From Symbiodinium natans (Eukaryota; Sar; Dinophyceae; Suessiales; Symbiodiniaceae), in NCBI GenBank assembly GCA_905221605.1, contig CAJNDS010002745.1, positions 1 to 64,000 of the forward strand: DNA of 64,000 nucleotides, given 5' to 3'. This document shows positions 1-9,527 of the stretch, one piece after another (position 1 is the first letter of the stretch; the number at the start of each line of letters is the position of its first letter). The notes under the pieces are model-generated. The model searched no databases and had not been told where the DNA came from. It was given only the letters and a program-made list of their open reading frames with translations. The translations under genes and the position numbers were made by a program.

Positions 1-880
1 GTCACCGCTTGTCTCACCTCCAGCATCTTCAATGGGAATAAGGGATTCATTGTTCCCTTGATCAAGCACCGTATCCTCTAGTCCAAGAACTTCCAGCATC
101 GCTGTCGAAGGATCCACCTCATCATCCGCATCGTCGTCCATCCTTCTCCAGAGAGCCTCCAATTGGTCCGCACAAGTCGCCGCTTGAAGAAACTCCATCA
201 ACCGAGCCCTCCCGCGCTGCCAGAGAAATTCTGAAACCGTCACCGACCCTTGTGCTCCCAGATTCAGGAATGGGTGAACCATTTTGGCTACCCTCGCCAT
301 AAGTTCAATATGAACTTCCATGCCTGGACTGCGGCTCCAATCATAGGCAATTGCCTCCATAGCAGTACCAAACTTGTCCGTATTCTTGAATTCCCCTTCC
401 AGACCAGGAGACAACAAGGCACCCATCACCGAAAGAGGGTAATTCCCCACCGCCGGCAAACACGGGTTGTCATGGAACGAATGATGCAGGTCAGTATAAT
501 ATCCTTGATCTCTCCTTTGAAAAAGGAGTGTTCCAGTTCCTAGCTGGGCATTCATTTCATCCACTTGAACCATTTCAGCACATATCCTCTGTGCCAGGTG
601 CGCCATTGCTGGCCAGACGGTACGATCGGTCAGACCGCGACGCATAACCCAATCAGTTGTTGGCGACTGGATCAGCGTTCCTGGATCATACACCATAACC
701 ATTGCACCGTCTCCCATTGACTGATCAGCATCGTCCTCCAGTGCCAGGTTCTCATCCTGTTCGCTTGCACCCTCGGATGACATGCTAATGACCAAATTTC
801 GATCCATCTTATTGGACCCTTTTTGGCAATCTCTTTGCCCCATTGGCAACTTGCCAACTGCAACCTTCCAAAATTCGAGT
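1..880 (-). CDS. 3'-terminal visible block of the large multidomain gene, runs off the window edge
   Basis: An open frame on the minus strand enters after a stop at about 880, has an ATG at 807 and stays open to the left edge, so the protein is incomplete here. The translated part is acidic (runs of D/E, for example RRMDDDADDEVD near the edge) and has no domain I recognise. It is the continuation of the blocks at 809-1193, 1194-2870, 2744-4600 and 4576-5859. It lies in a different frame from the block before it. The switch must happen between 880 and 809, an interval that contains a C4 run at 838-841 and a T5 run at 820-824 (plus strand). The unbroken 800-bp frame and ordinary amino-acid composition support real coding sequence. 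Function unknown. Confidence 0.55.
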
Positions 881-1193
881 CAGAAGGCCTTTCACCAGCA
901 ATTGCTGAAGGTCACTCCTCACCGGACCACCATCCAACATCTTCGCATCATTACCACGGAGATCATTGCTCCCGCCTTCTCCTTCTTTTTGGTCGGTCTC
1001 CTCGCCAGAAATCTGTACTGCTCCTTCCGGCGCCGTCTCCTGTCCAGCCACTTCATGCCCAGGAAGAACTTGAGCGCTTTCAGAGACATTCACCTGTCCA
1101 GCAGCACCTTGCCCAGGTAAAACCTCATCCGTGGAGCCCACCGCCAGCGAACCAACCATAACTGAACCATCCCTTGTTCTTTTTTGAGACCGT
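809..1193 (-). CDS. Fourth block of the large multidomain gene (low-complexity linker)
   Basis: The frame holding the 116-codon stretch 1159-809 is open upstream into the preceding block. It can be joined to it if one base is gained or lost in the A7 run at 1222-1228 (plus strand). The peptide is rich in Gly, Glu, Val and Gln (GQ/GHE-type pairs) and looks like a disordered linker, with no known motif. On its own it would not be called a gene. Its value is that it connects the zinc-finger block to the block that runs off the window edge. The start at 1159 is only an internal methionine. Confidence 0.4.
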
Positions 1194-2870
1194 TCAGCTC
1201 GACGAGAAGGTTGTGGTAGCGAAAAAAACTTGTGAAGTCACTTCTTGGCGGGTCTCCCCCCGCGACGCTTTGTCGCGCCCTTCGCCAAGGTGAACCGATT
1301 TTTTCGGCCCATCATTGGAGCCTGAAGAACAACTTTGTGGAACATTGCCACGACTCGCAGTTCTCCACGAATCCCTTTCTTGCAAAAAGAGTTCCTTCAG
1401 GCGTTGTACCGCATTGGTCTCCTCCTCGCTTGAATCGCTTGAGGAAGCGGCATACGAGACCAAAGCCTCCGCCTGGTCATCATCATCCACCACATCTGCC
1501 CACGCTCTGCTGAATGGATACGACAAACCACCACGAGGTTTCACCGGCTCCAGTGGCTTCGGTTTTTCCACCACTTCCGCCAGTTGCACTCGTCGTTGTG
1601 ACCGAGATCGTGGCACCTGTCGCACCTGTGTTTTGTCCAGCAAGGGCCTTCCCCTTCTTACAGGGTTTGATCTTGACCGATACTTTTTCGTTGGTGGATT
1701 CACCGGCGGCATTCCAACTCCCACCAGCCGCAGCTTCTGTACGCACAACGGAGACCTCTGCGCAAGCGTCCAACCATCACGGTACCTGACCTTATCAAAA
1801 AGCTCCCGATAGGAACCTCTCGGCATAGTTTTTGCACCGGAGTCTTCAGCTTCACGCACCTGAGTGAGGGTTCGCACCGCCGCTCTTCCAGTCCCTTTGT
1901 TCCCAGAAGATTGTTGTACCCGTACAGATGCATCAGACGGAACTGCCTTTTCCGGTCCTCCCGGTCGATATCGGACCTCACCCACCAATTGCAGAATTTT
2001 GCATGCGGTCACTTTGTTGATCCCTTTGTCAACCAAATCTTCCACAAAGATGAACTCTTGCAAGTCCGACACATTGGTCACACCAAGCGTAATCATCACC
2101 TCACTTACATGAGGGGTATACACCCACAGGTGTGCGTTGCGAGCCATCCAATTTTCAATCGGCTCCTCCGGATTGTGAAGCTGAGTACTAGTGGATGCAG
2201 CCACCGAATTCTTTTGCTCATCAGCTTCTACTTCATCCAGAATACCTTTTTCACCATCTTTTTGTGACACATTGGTCATTTGCAGCGCTTTTGGTGCCGA
2301 GGATGAGGAAGATTCAGCTCCCCCACTCGCAGGTGGCTGAAAAGTGCTTCTATCCGTAAGCTCCCATCCTCTCTCTTTTTCAAACCGGACCTGATTGGCC
2401 ACCTGTACCAAGTGTTTCAGGAGCGACAGCCGCTCCTCTGACATCTCGTCATGGGAGTACTTGCAGAAATTTAACCCTTTCCGGCAACGTCCTCTGAGGT
2501 AATAATCGAAACAGCAATGGTGGAACCCTGCGTCCCTTAGTGACTTCCTGGAAGCATTGTCCCAAGCTTTGCCGGGCTCCCAAGTCCCTTCCAATGCTAC
2601 ATCATCGTTGTGAAGGTACCTGCATGCAGTCCCATATTTACAACCACCTTGATTGTAATACAGACACAGCCGACCTTTTGGCTCACCCGACGTAGGCTCA
2701 CCCTTTGATGCACCTTTGCCAAAATTGTACTTGGCCCGGAAGGCTAAATCCTCCCGCTCCTGCTGTGCCTCATCCACTGTACCTTCCTCTGTGGGAGGGT
2801 CACCGATGTTCCCGTCCTCATCATCAGCTTCTTGGCTATTCTTTGGATCAGTTGACCCCCTTCTGGCCAA
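1194..2870 (-). CDS. CCCH zinc-finger block (two fingers) plus SAM-like region
   Basis: This 558-codon block begins by overlapping the previous one. The useful frame starts after a C5 run at 2856-2860 (plus strand). Near its N-terminus are two CCCH fingers: CLYYNQGGC-x5-C-x3-H (about 2611-2667) and C-x8-C-x6-C-x3-H (about 2450-2515). CCCH fingers usually bind RNA. Further on, at about 1965-2150, a segment with the spacing of a sterile-alpha-motif domain can be seen (LGVTNVSDLQEF followed by DLVDKGINKVTACKIL). The remainder is basic and serine-rich (RSRSNPVRRGRP, PRSRSQRRVQ) with an acidic patch. The N-terminal MARRG is an artefact of the frame switch. Same gene as its neighbours, most likely an RNA-binding multidomain protein. 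The family is not recognised. Confidence 0.6.
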   Translation of the reverse strand: MARRGSTDPKNSQEADDEDGNIGDPPTEEGTVDEAQQEREDLAFRAKYNFGKGASKGEPTSGEPKGRLCLYYNQGGCKYGTACRYLHNDDVALEGTWEPGKAWDNASRKSLRDAGFHHCCFDYYLRGRCRKGLNFCKYSHDEMSEERLSLLKHLVQVANQVRFEKERGWELTDRSTFQPPASGGAESSSSSAPKALQMTNVSQKDGEKGILDEVEADEQKNSVAASTSTQLHNPEEPIENWMARNAHLWVYTPHVSEVMITLGVTNVSDLQEFIFVEDLVDKGINKVTACKILQLVGEVRYRPGGPEKAVPSDASVRVQQSSGNKGTGRAAVRTLTQVREAEDSGAKTMPRGSYRELFDKVRYRDGWTLAQRSPLCVQKLRLVGVGMPPVNPPTKKYRSRSNPVRRGRPLLDKTQVRQVPRSRSQRRVQLAEVVEKPKPLEPVKPRGGLSYPFSRAWADVVDDDDQAEALVSYAASSSDSSEEETNAVQRLKELFLQERDSWRTASRGNVPQSCSSGSNDGPKKSVHLGEGRDKASRGETRQEVTSQVFFATTTFSSS

Positions 2871-4600
2871 CCTTCACCGTACCGACGATGCTCATAGGGA
2901 CACCCATCGCCATTGCGACACCTTCCCTTATTGAAGAACCTGCACAGCTTGCTGTAACCAGGTGACAACACCGTCTTTGGTGTCATGTAAGCCTTTTTGT
3001 ACTGGTCAGGATCCATGTAGGCTTCCATTGGCTTGTTCTCCCTTTTGCTCATGGATTGCACTGCACCATCAAGCTCCTGCAAAAATAGCTTGGTGTCCAA
3101 CCAAAGCGCGTTCCAAAACTCATCTTCCCCTTGATTCAGCACCGTTGCCACCGCTTCACCCACAACTGGTCGAGTAAATCTCCTTTTTCTGCATGCCAGT
3201 TCGAAAAGCGCGTTGTGGTACTGTTTTCGGGAAAAAGTGGTTAACTTCCCCAAGCCTGTGCTTTCTGTACCATCAGGCTTCCAACCATCATTTTGCAAGA
3301 TGCCATACGCGCGCCGAGCTTCCGCATTGAGGAATGCCTGATCCGCAACACACTCCTGTAAATCTTCCATCGGCCGACCTAACAGCATCCCAGTAATTTT
3401 GCCAACATAGGCTTCCTCTTCATTTCCATTCTCCAGAAGAGCTTTGTAGATCTTTTCTCCATAAAGTTGCCTTTCTTCTCGTTCTTCAGAAGACAACTCC
3501 TGTACCACAAGCTCTTCATCGGATTGCTCTTCCTCCTGTTTCCAGTCCCATTGACCGTTGGAATCTTGGTACCATTGACCAGCATACCATGAATCCGTCC
3601 ACCACGTACTCCAGCCGCCGGGTTTCCACTTCCGCAGCGTCGAAGAAGAGTCCTCCACGTCCTCTTCCAAAACCAGAAAGGTGTCCAAGATTATGGTACC
3701 ATCATCTTCCACTCGTTTCACTGTTCCATTGACAGTATCACCAAACTTGAACTGATATGCATTGTTCCCTTCTGCAGGAATCAATACATTCATATCCCCA
3801 TGGTCCAAAAAGGCTCCATACCCATTGATGCAGCGCACTAGACCCATGATCTCATCTCCCTCTTGATAGCAATGTGGCCCAGGTGACTCCAAGGCTCCCG
3901 CTCGGGGCACTTTCTTTACACGCTCTTCAGAAACCATCTCTGTATCATCGGCTCCTGGCGCATCCTTTGTCTTCACCTTTGGGTCACACTGCTCGTCCTG
4001 CTCCACGAGTCCCACAAGCTCATCTTTTTTGTGCTCCTGGATTTCAGGACCTCCCTTTTTCTCCGCCAACGGCTTTGCCTCATCTGCTGTAGTTCGCTCG
4101 GTGTCGACTTCCGGTGAACTTCCAGACGGCAACGCTTCTCCCTTCATGGGAGTGGACCCATCATTGGAGTCCTTTGTCTCACCTTCTGCAGCAGGCAAAT
4201 CTTCTTCCACTGCAGGGCAATTGAGTCGATCATCCACGGCAGGCACGCTTTCTTCCACCGCAGGCTCCTTTGGTTCCATGGCCTCCAAAGGAGAATTTCC
4301 ACCATCATTGACCACAGCTGCCTCATTGGCTCCGGTGTAGCCCTTGTCATTTCGTTCCTCGCTGCTAACTTCAGGTTGCACCAGTGCGTCCACCTGTGAA
4401 CCTCCATCATCAGCTGCTGCGGAGACCTGCGCCCCATTGTTGCAGTCGCCCGTGGAACGTACCACCACATGCACCTCAACCCGTGCTTCCTTCGCACTCC
4501 AGGTAATATCTGGCGCATCAACCCGCGCATCATTGGCGCTCCAGGCCTCATTTTTCAGATCATCCGTGTCTCCAGCTATTCCAGAAGCTTCTTTTCCCCT
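2744..4600 (-). CDS. S1-like RNA-binding and CCCH zinc-finger block
   Basis: The frame is open on the minus strand from about 4600, where it takes over from the WW block at a T4C4 run (4592-4599, plus strand), to 2744. The first third is acidic and disordered. At about 3688-3862 there is an S1/OB-fold-like segment: GDEIMGLVRCINGYGAFLD followed by VLIPAE, FGDTVNGTVKRVEDDG and IILD, the usual S1 strand pattern. Tryptophan-rich repeats follow (GGWSTWWTDSWYAGQWYQ), then a helical part and a CCCH finger at about 2889-2946 (CRFFNKGRC-x5-C-x3-H). The useful frame leaves at the C5 run 2856-2860. S1 and CCCH modules both bind single-stranded RNA in known families. The combination with WW points to RNA processing or RNP assembly (inference). 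No membrane or signal sequence. Confidence 0.6.
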   Translation of the reverse strand, partial: RGKEASGIAGDTDDLKNEAWSANDARVDAPDITWSAKEARVEVHVVVRSTGDCNNGAQVSAAADDGGSQVDALVQPEVSSEERNDKGYTGANEAAVVNDGGNSPLEAMEPKEPAVEESVPAVDDRLNCPAVEEDLPAAEGETKDSNDGSTPMKGEALPSGSSPEVDTERTTADEAKPLAEKKGGPEIQEHKKDELVGLVEQDEQCDPKVKTKDAPGADDTEMVSEERVKKVPRAGALESPGPHCYQEGDEIMGLVRCINGYGAFLDHGDMNVLIPAEGNNAYQFKFGDTVNGTVKRVEDDGTIILDTFLVLEEDVEDSSSTLRKWKPGGWSTWWTDSWYAGQWYQDSNGQWDWKQEEEQSDEELVVQELSSEEREERQLYGEKIYKALLENGNEEEAYVGKITGMLLGRPMEDLQECVADQAFLNAEARRAYGILQNDGWKPDGTESTGLGKLTTFSRKQYHNALFELACRKRRFTRPVVGEAVATVLNQGEDEFWNALWLDTKLFLQELDGAVQSMSKRENKPMEAYMDPDQYKKAYMTPKTVLSPGYSKLCRFFNKGRCRNGDGCPYEHRRYGEGWPEGGQLIQRIAKKLMMRTGTSVTLPQRKVQWMRHSRSGRI

Positions 4601-5859
4601 TGAATGGCAGAATTCTTGGCACCAAACGAAGAGACCTCCTCAGTCGTAACACACAACTTTTTCTCTCCATCCTCCGAATCTCCAGGACCACCTTCCTGAA
4701 CAACAGGTACCACATCCACCACTCGCTCTTCTGCAGCCGACACAGTTCCGATCACCTCATTGGGCATTTTCTCTTCTGGATCCACCAATTCCATCGCTGC
4801 CCCACCCTCAGAAAGCGCTTCTGTTTCTTCCCGATCCAGGTGTTGAGCTCCAGCGATGTTGGCTTGGTTCCCAGGAATCCCTTCCTCATCAGGAGAACCC
4901 GGGGTCGGGGCGTCACCATCAGCCCTAGGACCGCTATCCCTGATAGTAGAGGAAAAATCTTTTTCACCTAAACTATTTACACTACCCTGGAATGCCCTCG
5001 TAGACTCAGTCTTCGGAGTAGAGGATGAAGAATCCAGTGCCGCCTCCATTTCCAGCTCATTGCCCAAAGGAGACCCAACCACCTCGTCACTCTTCACCTT
5101 TTCACCTACCACCGGCAATGTCCACTTGGTTTCGTGCGTATCCAGGCAGTAATAATATTGTCTCCCATCTTCATGGAGGTGCAATTCCCACATTGTGCCA
5201 TCACACGCTTGGATCAGATGCTCGTCTTTCCGAAAACCGTCCCTTTCAGAAACCTGTCGCATCTCGTCCTCTTCTTCTGACAGCTGTCGCAACCGTTCAG
5301 CCTCCATCTGTAGGATCTCCTCCTCCCCCATGGCGTATTCAGCAGCAGGTGCAGCTTCAAAGCCGTCCGCACCCTTCTGTTTGTGACCGCTTCCACCACC
5401 TTGGGAACTCGAAGATGGACCCTTTTTGATCTTGTTCAACGGCCTCCTGGTCGCTTGTAGCACTTCTCCAATCAGATCGGTCTGAGACTCTTGGTCTACC
5501 ATTCGACCCGAAGTCGAAGACGACGGCTGGTACCCGTGTTTGTGTAACACTCGTAAAACAGTCACCTCCATTTCACGATCTATGCCACCAGTCGCATCCC
5601 AGTTCCTTTTTTCACCAGGCTTTGGCGGTACAGAAACAGCACGTCCTTCAGCTTCAGCATTGCTAACCATATCCCTATTGGGATTCATACCCGCATTGGG
5701 GCTTTCTGCAACCAAGGCCTCTTCCAGATGTACTTCAGCGTCGGGAATCACCTCTTCCAACACCGATCTTTCACCCAGAGACTCAGCTGCACCATTTCCA
5801 GCTCCACCATCTTGTCCACCATCCGAGGCAAGTTGGAGCCATCGCTTCGGAGAAGGCAT
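4576..5859 (-). CDS. N-terminal block of the large multidomain gene, WW domain
   Basis: The frame is open from 6213 to 4576. I choose the ATG at 5859 (MPSPKRWLQLASDGG) as the likeliest start because typical hydrophilic, acidic composition begins there. An upstream ATG at 6126, directly after a spliced-leader-like sequence, is the alternative and would add a hydrophobic leader of about 89 residues. A WW domain lies at about 5105-5205 (residues about 222-251): MWELHLHEDGRQYYY then TKWTLP, with both tryptophans and the terminal proline. WW domains bind proline-rich peptides. A Gln/Glu-rich helix (QMEAERLRQLSEEEDE) precedes it. The block ends in a stop at 4576 and the next frame takes over at about 4592-4599. 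No intron is evident in the whole 6 kb. Confidence 0.55.
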   Translation of the reverse strand: MPSPKRWLQLASDGGQDGGAGNGAAESLGERSVLEEVIPDAEVHLEEALVAESPNAGMNPNRDMVSNAEAEGRAVSVPPKPGEKRNWDATGGIDREMEVTVLRVLHKHGYQPSSSTSGRMVDQESQTDLIGEVLQATRRPLNKIKKGPSSSSQGGGSGHKQKGADGFEAAPAAEYAMGEEEILQMEAERLRQLSEEEDEMRQVSERDGFRKDEHLIQACDGTMWELHLHEDGRQYYYCLDTHETKWTLPVVGEKVKSDEVVGSPLGNELEMEAALDSSSSTPKTESTRAFQGSVNSLGEKDFSSTIRDSGPRADGDAPTPGSPDEEGIPGNQANIAGAQHLDREETEALSEGGAAMELVDPEEKMPNEVIGTVSAAEERVVDVVPVVQEGGPGDSEDGEKKLCVTTEEVSSFGAKNSAIQGEKKLLE

Positions 5860-6126
5860 TGCTTCTTGATCCCAAAACCTTGAAAGAACACTTAACCGCA
5901 GGGAACCTAATTTGGGCTCATAACCTACGGGGGGACAACCAAGGAAGGAAATCAACTCCCCTAATCGCCCTGAACTTATATTTCCCAGATCGAACCAAGA
6001 AACAACCAAGAACACGGATAAGAGCAACCCAGGGGGGAAGGAAAGGGGGAAGGAATCCACACCCTTACCAAACCCTAAGAACCCAGGCACTATTTTTTGA
6101 ACTTGTGGCTTTCTGTTCAAGCCCAT

Positions 6127-6149
6127 CTTGAGCCAAATACGATTACCGG
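6127..6149 (-). other. Candidate dinoflagellate spliced-leader relic
   Basis: Reading the minus strand, the sequence ends with TTTGGCTCAAG immediately before an ATG at 6126 that is in frame with the WW-domain block. From memory the conserved dinoflagellate spliced leader ends ...CCATTTTGGCTCAAG. The last 11 bases match exactly and the part further 5' matches poorly. Such relics beside gene starts are known in dinoflagellates as traces of mRNA that was reverse-transcribed and reintegrated. A chance match is possible. Confidence 0.4.
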
Positions 6150-6212
6150 GTTCATTAACCCTTCCAACTTCCAACACTAACTCCTTTCTACAATACCAAT
6201 TGCAGCTCCGCA

Positions 6213-6246
6213 TAGGGTTTAGGGTTTAGGGTTTAGGGTTTAGGGT
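6213..6246 (+). repeat. Telomere-like array (TTTAGGG), first of the mosaic
   Basis: About 4.7 tandem copies of the heptamer directly abut the 5' side of the minus-strand gene. This marks the border between gene sequence and the long telomere-repeat mosaic to the right. Confidence 0.9.
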
Positions 6247-6626
6247 TCCTAGGAATAAAACGGGCACCCTTTTTGGTGCAAAGGGGAATACAAGGGAAAC
6301 TAAACTCAAAAAAAGAATAAGGGCCTACTCTGGGTCCTAGCCATTGTCGCTGACATTGAGTTGAACTGGGCGGCGGCCACAAGTAAGAGGGGACCTCGAG
6401 GTTGAGGGTTTAGTGCTGTGAAGGCCAGTAATTTGGCCAAACCTTAACAAACCCCAAGGCTGTATTCAGGAGCCCCCAGCAAGCCCAAAACAGCCAGAAT
6501 CTAAAGTTACGGTGAAGATCCGCAGAGAATGCCAAGACCACAGCCCCCTAAGCCCTAAACCCTGAACCCTAAGCCCAAACCCTTCAAAACCCTAGACCGC
6601 ACCACCGTCTGTGTGTGAGTGAGCTG

Positions 6627-6690
6627 CCCTAAACCCTAAACCCTAAACCCTAAACCCTAAACCCTAAACCCTAAACCCTAAACCCTAAAC
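6627..6690 (-). repeat. Telomere-like array, CCCTAAA about 9 copies
   Basis: Perfect tandem heptamers in CCCTAAA orientation on the plus strand, flanked on both sides by non-repetitive sequence, so this is an interstitial array. Confidence 0.95.
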
Positions 6691-7598
6691 GCCTCGTGCG
6701 AGATGGTCCGCTTCATCCATGAAAGGCTTGCAGGCTTCGGCTGCCTAGCTGGCGACTCAGCAGGGCTTTCGGGCGTCTTTAAGGTTTAGGGGGGTTAGGG
6801 TTTAGGTTTAGGGTTTAGGTTTTAGGGTTTAGGGTTTAGGGTTGAGGGTTGAGGGTTGAGGGTTTAGGGTTCAGGGCTTGCGGTGTTTAGGGCTCTTTTG
6901 AGTTTGGGGTTAGGGCTGTTAGAGGGCTCTTTTGAGTTTAGGTTTAGGATGTTCGGGTGATTTGGGGTTTGGGGTCCAGGGGTTATAGTTTGGGAATATA
7001 CTTGGTTTTAGGGTATAGTTGTGGTCCCTAAACCCTGATCCCGAAAACCCCAACTTTAGGGTCTTCCTGACATGTAGAACGCGGCGGGCTGTACGTTGCA
7101 ACTATGATGCCTTCGCTCCCCCCCCCCCCCTCCCCCAAGCCCTACACCCTAAGCCCTTTACTAAACCCTAAACCCTGAACTGAACGGCCTCATTTACGGT
7201 TGGTGGATTAAAGTGATGAACGAAACCTCAGCGTCGAACAGATGTCGTGCTCAAGGTTTAGGATTTAGGGTTTAGGGTGTAGGGTTTAGGGTGTAGTGTT
7301 TAGGTGCAGGGTTTTAGAGTTGAGGGAAAAGGCTTTGGGCTTACTGTGTAGGGTCGAGGCTTATGCGTTGAATCCTCGGGGTGAAGGCCGCAGTATTCGC
7401 CATAGAAAGGACATTAGCTGGTCAGTTCTCTCCATGATGGTTCTTGTTGGGTGCCCTAAAGTTTAGGGGCCGCCATGTAGTAACTAGTGATGTAGGCAAG
7501 TGACCATATAAACCCTAGATCCCACACACACAGACACACCGAGATCTTGAATCCGATGCCATCAAATCCCCAATGGTTGGCACACTCGGATGCCAGAC

Positions 7599-7707
7599 CC
7601 CTAAGGGTCCATGTACCTCATTACTATGTACTTGGGCCCTAAAGTCCCTAAATAGGAGGTACTTTAGGGCCCAAGTCTTCCCTATTTAGGTACATGGACC
7701 CTCAGGG
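7599..7707. mobile_element. MITE-like palindrome, family B (copy 1)
   Basis: A 109-bp element with terminal inverted repeats AGGGTCCATGTACCT...AGGTACATGGACCCT, bounded by CCCTAAGGG on the left and CCCTCAGGG on the right. The inner part also folds back (TTGGGCCCTAAAGT pairs with ACTTTAGGGCCCAA). No coding capacity. It is almost base-for-base the reverse complement of 11689-11797, with one mismatch in the 99-bp core by eye. Degenerate relatives occur near 10608-10757, 12066-12215, 35271-35370, 37290-37380, 55270-55435 and 61321. Confidence 0.8.
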
Positions 7708-8788
7708 GACGGGTTGTGGATTTAGGGTTTAGGGGTTTGCTGCAACCTAAGAAAACAAAAGGGCCCGCTGTTGCTCAGTGGGGCCTAGCAGGTGGAACAG
7801 GTCGACAGCCCTATAGGCCCCCCCCAAGCCCCTTAAACCTCTAAAACCTCTCAAGGCCTGCCAAAATTTTCCTAAACCCTTAACCCTTAACCCAAAACCC
7901 TAAACCCAAAAACCCTAAACCCTAAACCCCCCCCAACCCCCCCCCCCCCCCCCACCCATCCCGGTCCCCGCCTGCTGAGATCCAAGAGGCGCGGCGCGGG
8001 CGGTGCTAAACAATCTGTGTATGAGAGCCCTAAAGCGCCTAAAGGGTTTAGGGTTTAGGGTTTAAGGTTTAGGTCTTAGGGTTTAAGATTTCGGCCGATA
8101 AGTCCTAAACCCTTATGGGGCTAACCTCACACAAATCCCCTAAACCATCCCTCTGAGAGTGTTGCCGATCGAGGCGTCGGTCCGGTGGGGTAGCTGGAGC
8201 TTTACCCTAAACCCTAAACCCTAAATCCTAAACCCTAAGCCCTAAATGTCCATATGGGGGGTCTCCGAAATCGGGGGTACCTTCTTGGGGTCCTTATGCC
8301 AAGGGCATCCTACGATTTGGGGATCTATATATTTGGGGACCCCTGCTTTCGTAAAACCCCCATATTTCAACGAAGGGGCATTGGGTTTAGGGTTTAGGGT
8401 TTAGGGTTTAGGGTTTAGGGTTTCGGGTTTAGGGTTTAGGGTTTAGGGATCTCTGGCTTGCGGCTTTATGTTGATTACCCGCCTGTCTGACATGCCACCC
8501 AAAACAGCTGCGAAGTGGCGAAGTGCTGCCGGCGCTTCAAGGCACCGGTTCGGGTTTTAGGGTTTAGGGTTTAGGGTTTAGGGTGTAGGGTTTAGGGTTG
8601 AGGGTTTAGGATTTAGGGTTTAGGACGGGGCTTTACTTTTTATGGGGGGTGAGATGGGCTCAGGGTGTGGGTGTTGTGGAGTCGCCTTCTGCGAGCAGAG
8701 GGCACACCCTCATTTCACTTCCAACTTGCCTCATGAGCCCGCCAACCCATACACTTGCCTTCTCCACCATCCATGTATCTCCCCGACG

Positions 8789-8854
8789 AGGGTTTAGGGT
8801 TTAGGGTTTAGGGTTTAGGGTTTAGGGTTTAGGGTTTAGGGTTTAGGGTTTAGG
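8789..8854 (+). repeat. Telomere-like array, TTTAGGG about 9 copies
   Basis: Perfect heptamers, plus orientation, followed directly by the AT-rich spacer at 8878-9180. Confidence 0.95.
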
Positions 8855-9429
8855 GGGGCTGAGCGAATGTCTGCGTTACTAAATCCGGATCTGGGCTTTT
8901 AATTCAAGATAGTAGGACTAGAATTGAAATCCTATGATTCGGACTAGATTCTAATTAAAAAACAATAGGATTTTAATAGAGAAAATCGGACTATACGAAA
9001 ATGAAATCACAGGATCTTAAGTAAGTAAAACCCTATTATTTTTACAGAAGGGCCTGCGTGTTAAAAATTTACATACCGTATTTCTATGTAAGACTCGTGC
9101 AAGCTCAGTACAACGGATCAACAACGGAACCAACGCTTGACTCTCCCCGTGCCCAAGACCGCAGCCTGACTCATACTGGTTTAAAACTTATTTAGGGTTT
9201 AGGGTTTAGGCTTTAGGGTTTAGGGTTTAGGGTTTGGGGTATAAGCCCTAAACCCTAAGCGCCAAGCTCTAAATCCCAAACGCTAAGCCCTGTTTCTCTG
9301 AATAGCTCAAACACCCTCAAACCCAGCCCAGAACCCTAAGCCCTAAGCCTACCTAATCCCAAAACCCCAAACCACACTTGTTGTGAGGAACGACTGTTTT
9401 GTGGCGGGATTTTCGGGTCAAGAGACTCG

Positions 9430-9527
9430 TTAGGGTTTAGGGTTTAGGGTTTAGGGTTTAGGGTTTAGGGTTTAGGGTTTAGGGTTTAGGGTTTAGGGTT
9501 TAGGGTTTAGGGTTTAGGTTTTAGGGT
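9430..9527 (+). repeat. Telomere-like array, TTTAGGG about 14 copies
   Basis: One of the longer perfect arrays. It decays at its right end into TTTTAGGG and GGGCTTAGGG variants. Confidence 0.95.

Noticed and set aside
782-6131. Plus-strand open frames opposite the multidomain gene
   Set aside because: None carries a motif. WW, S1-like and CCCH motifs are on the minus strand.
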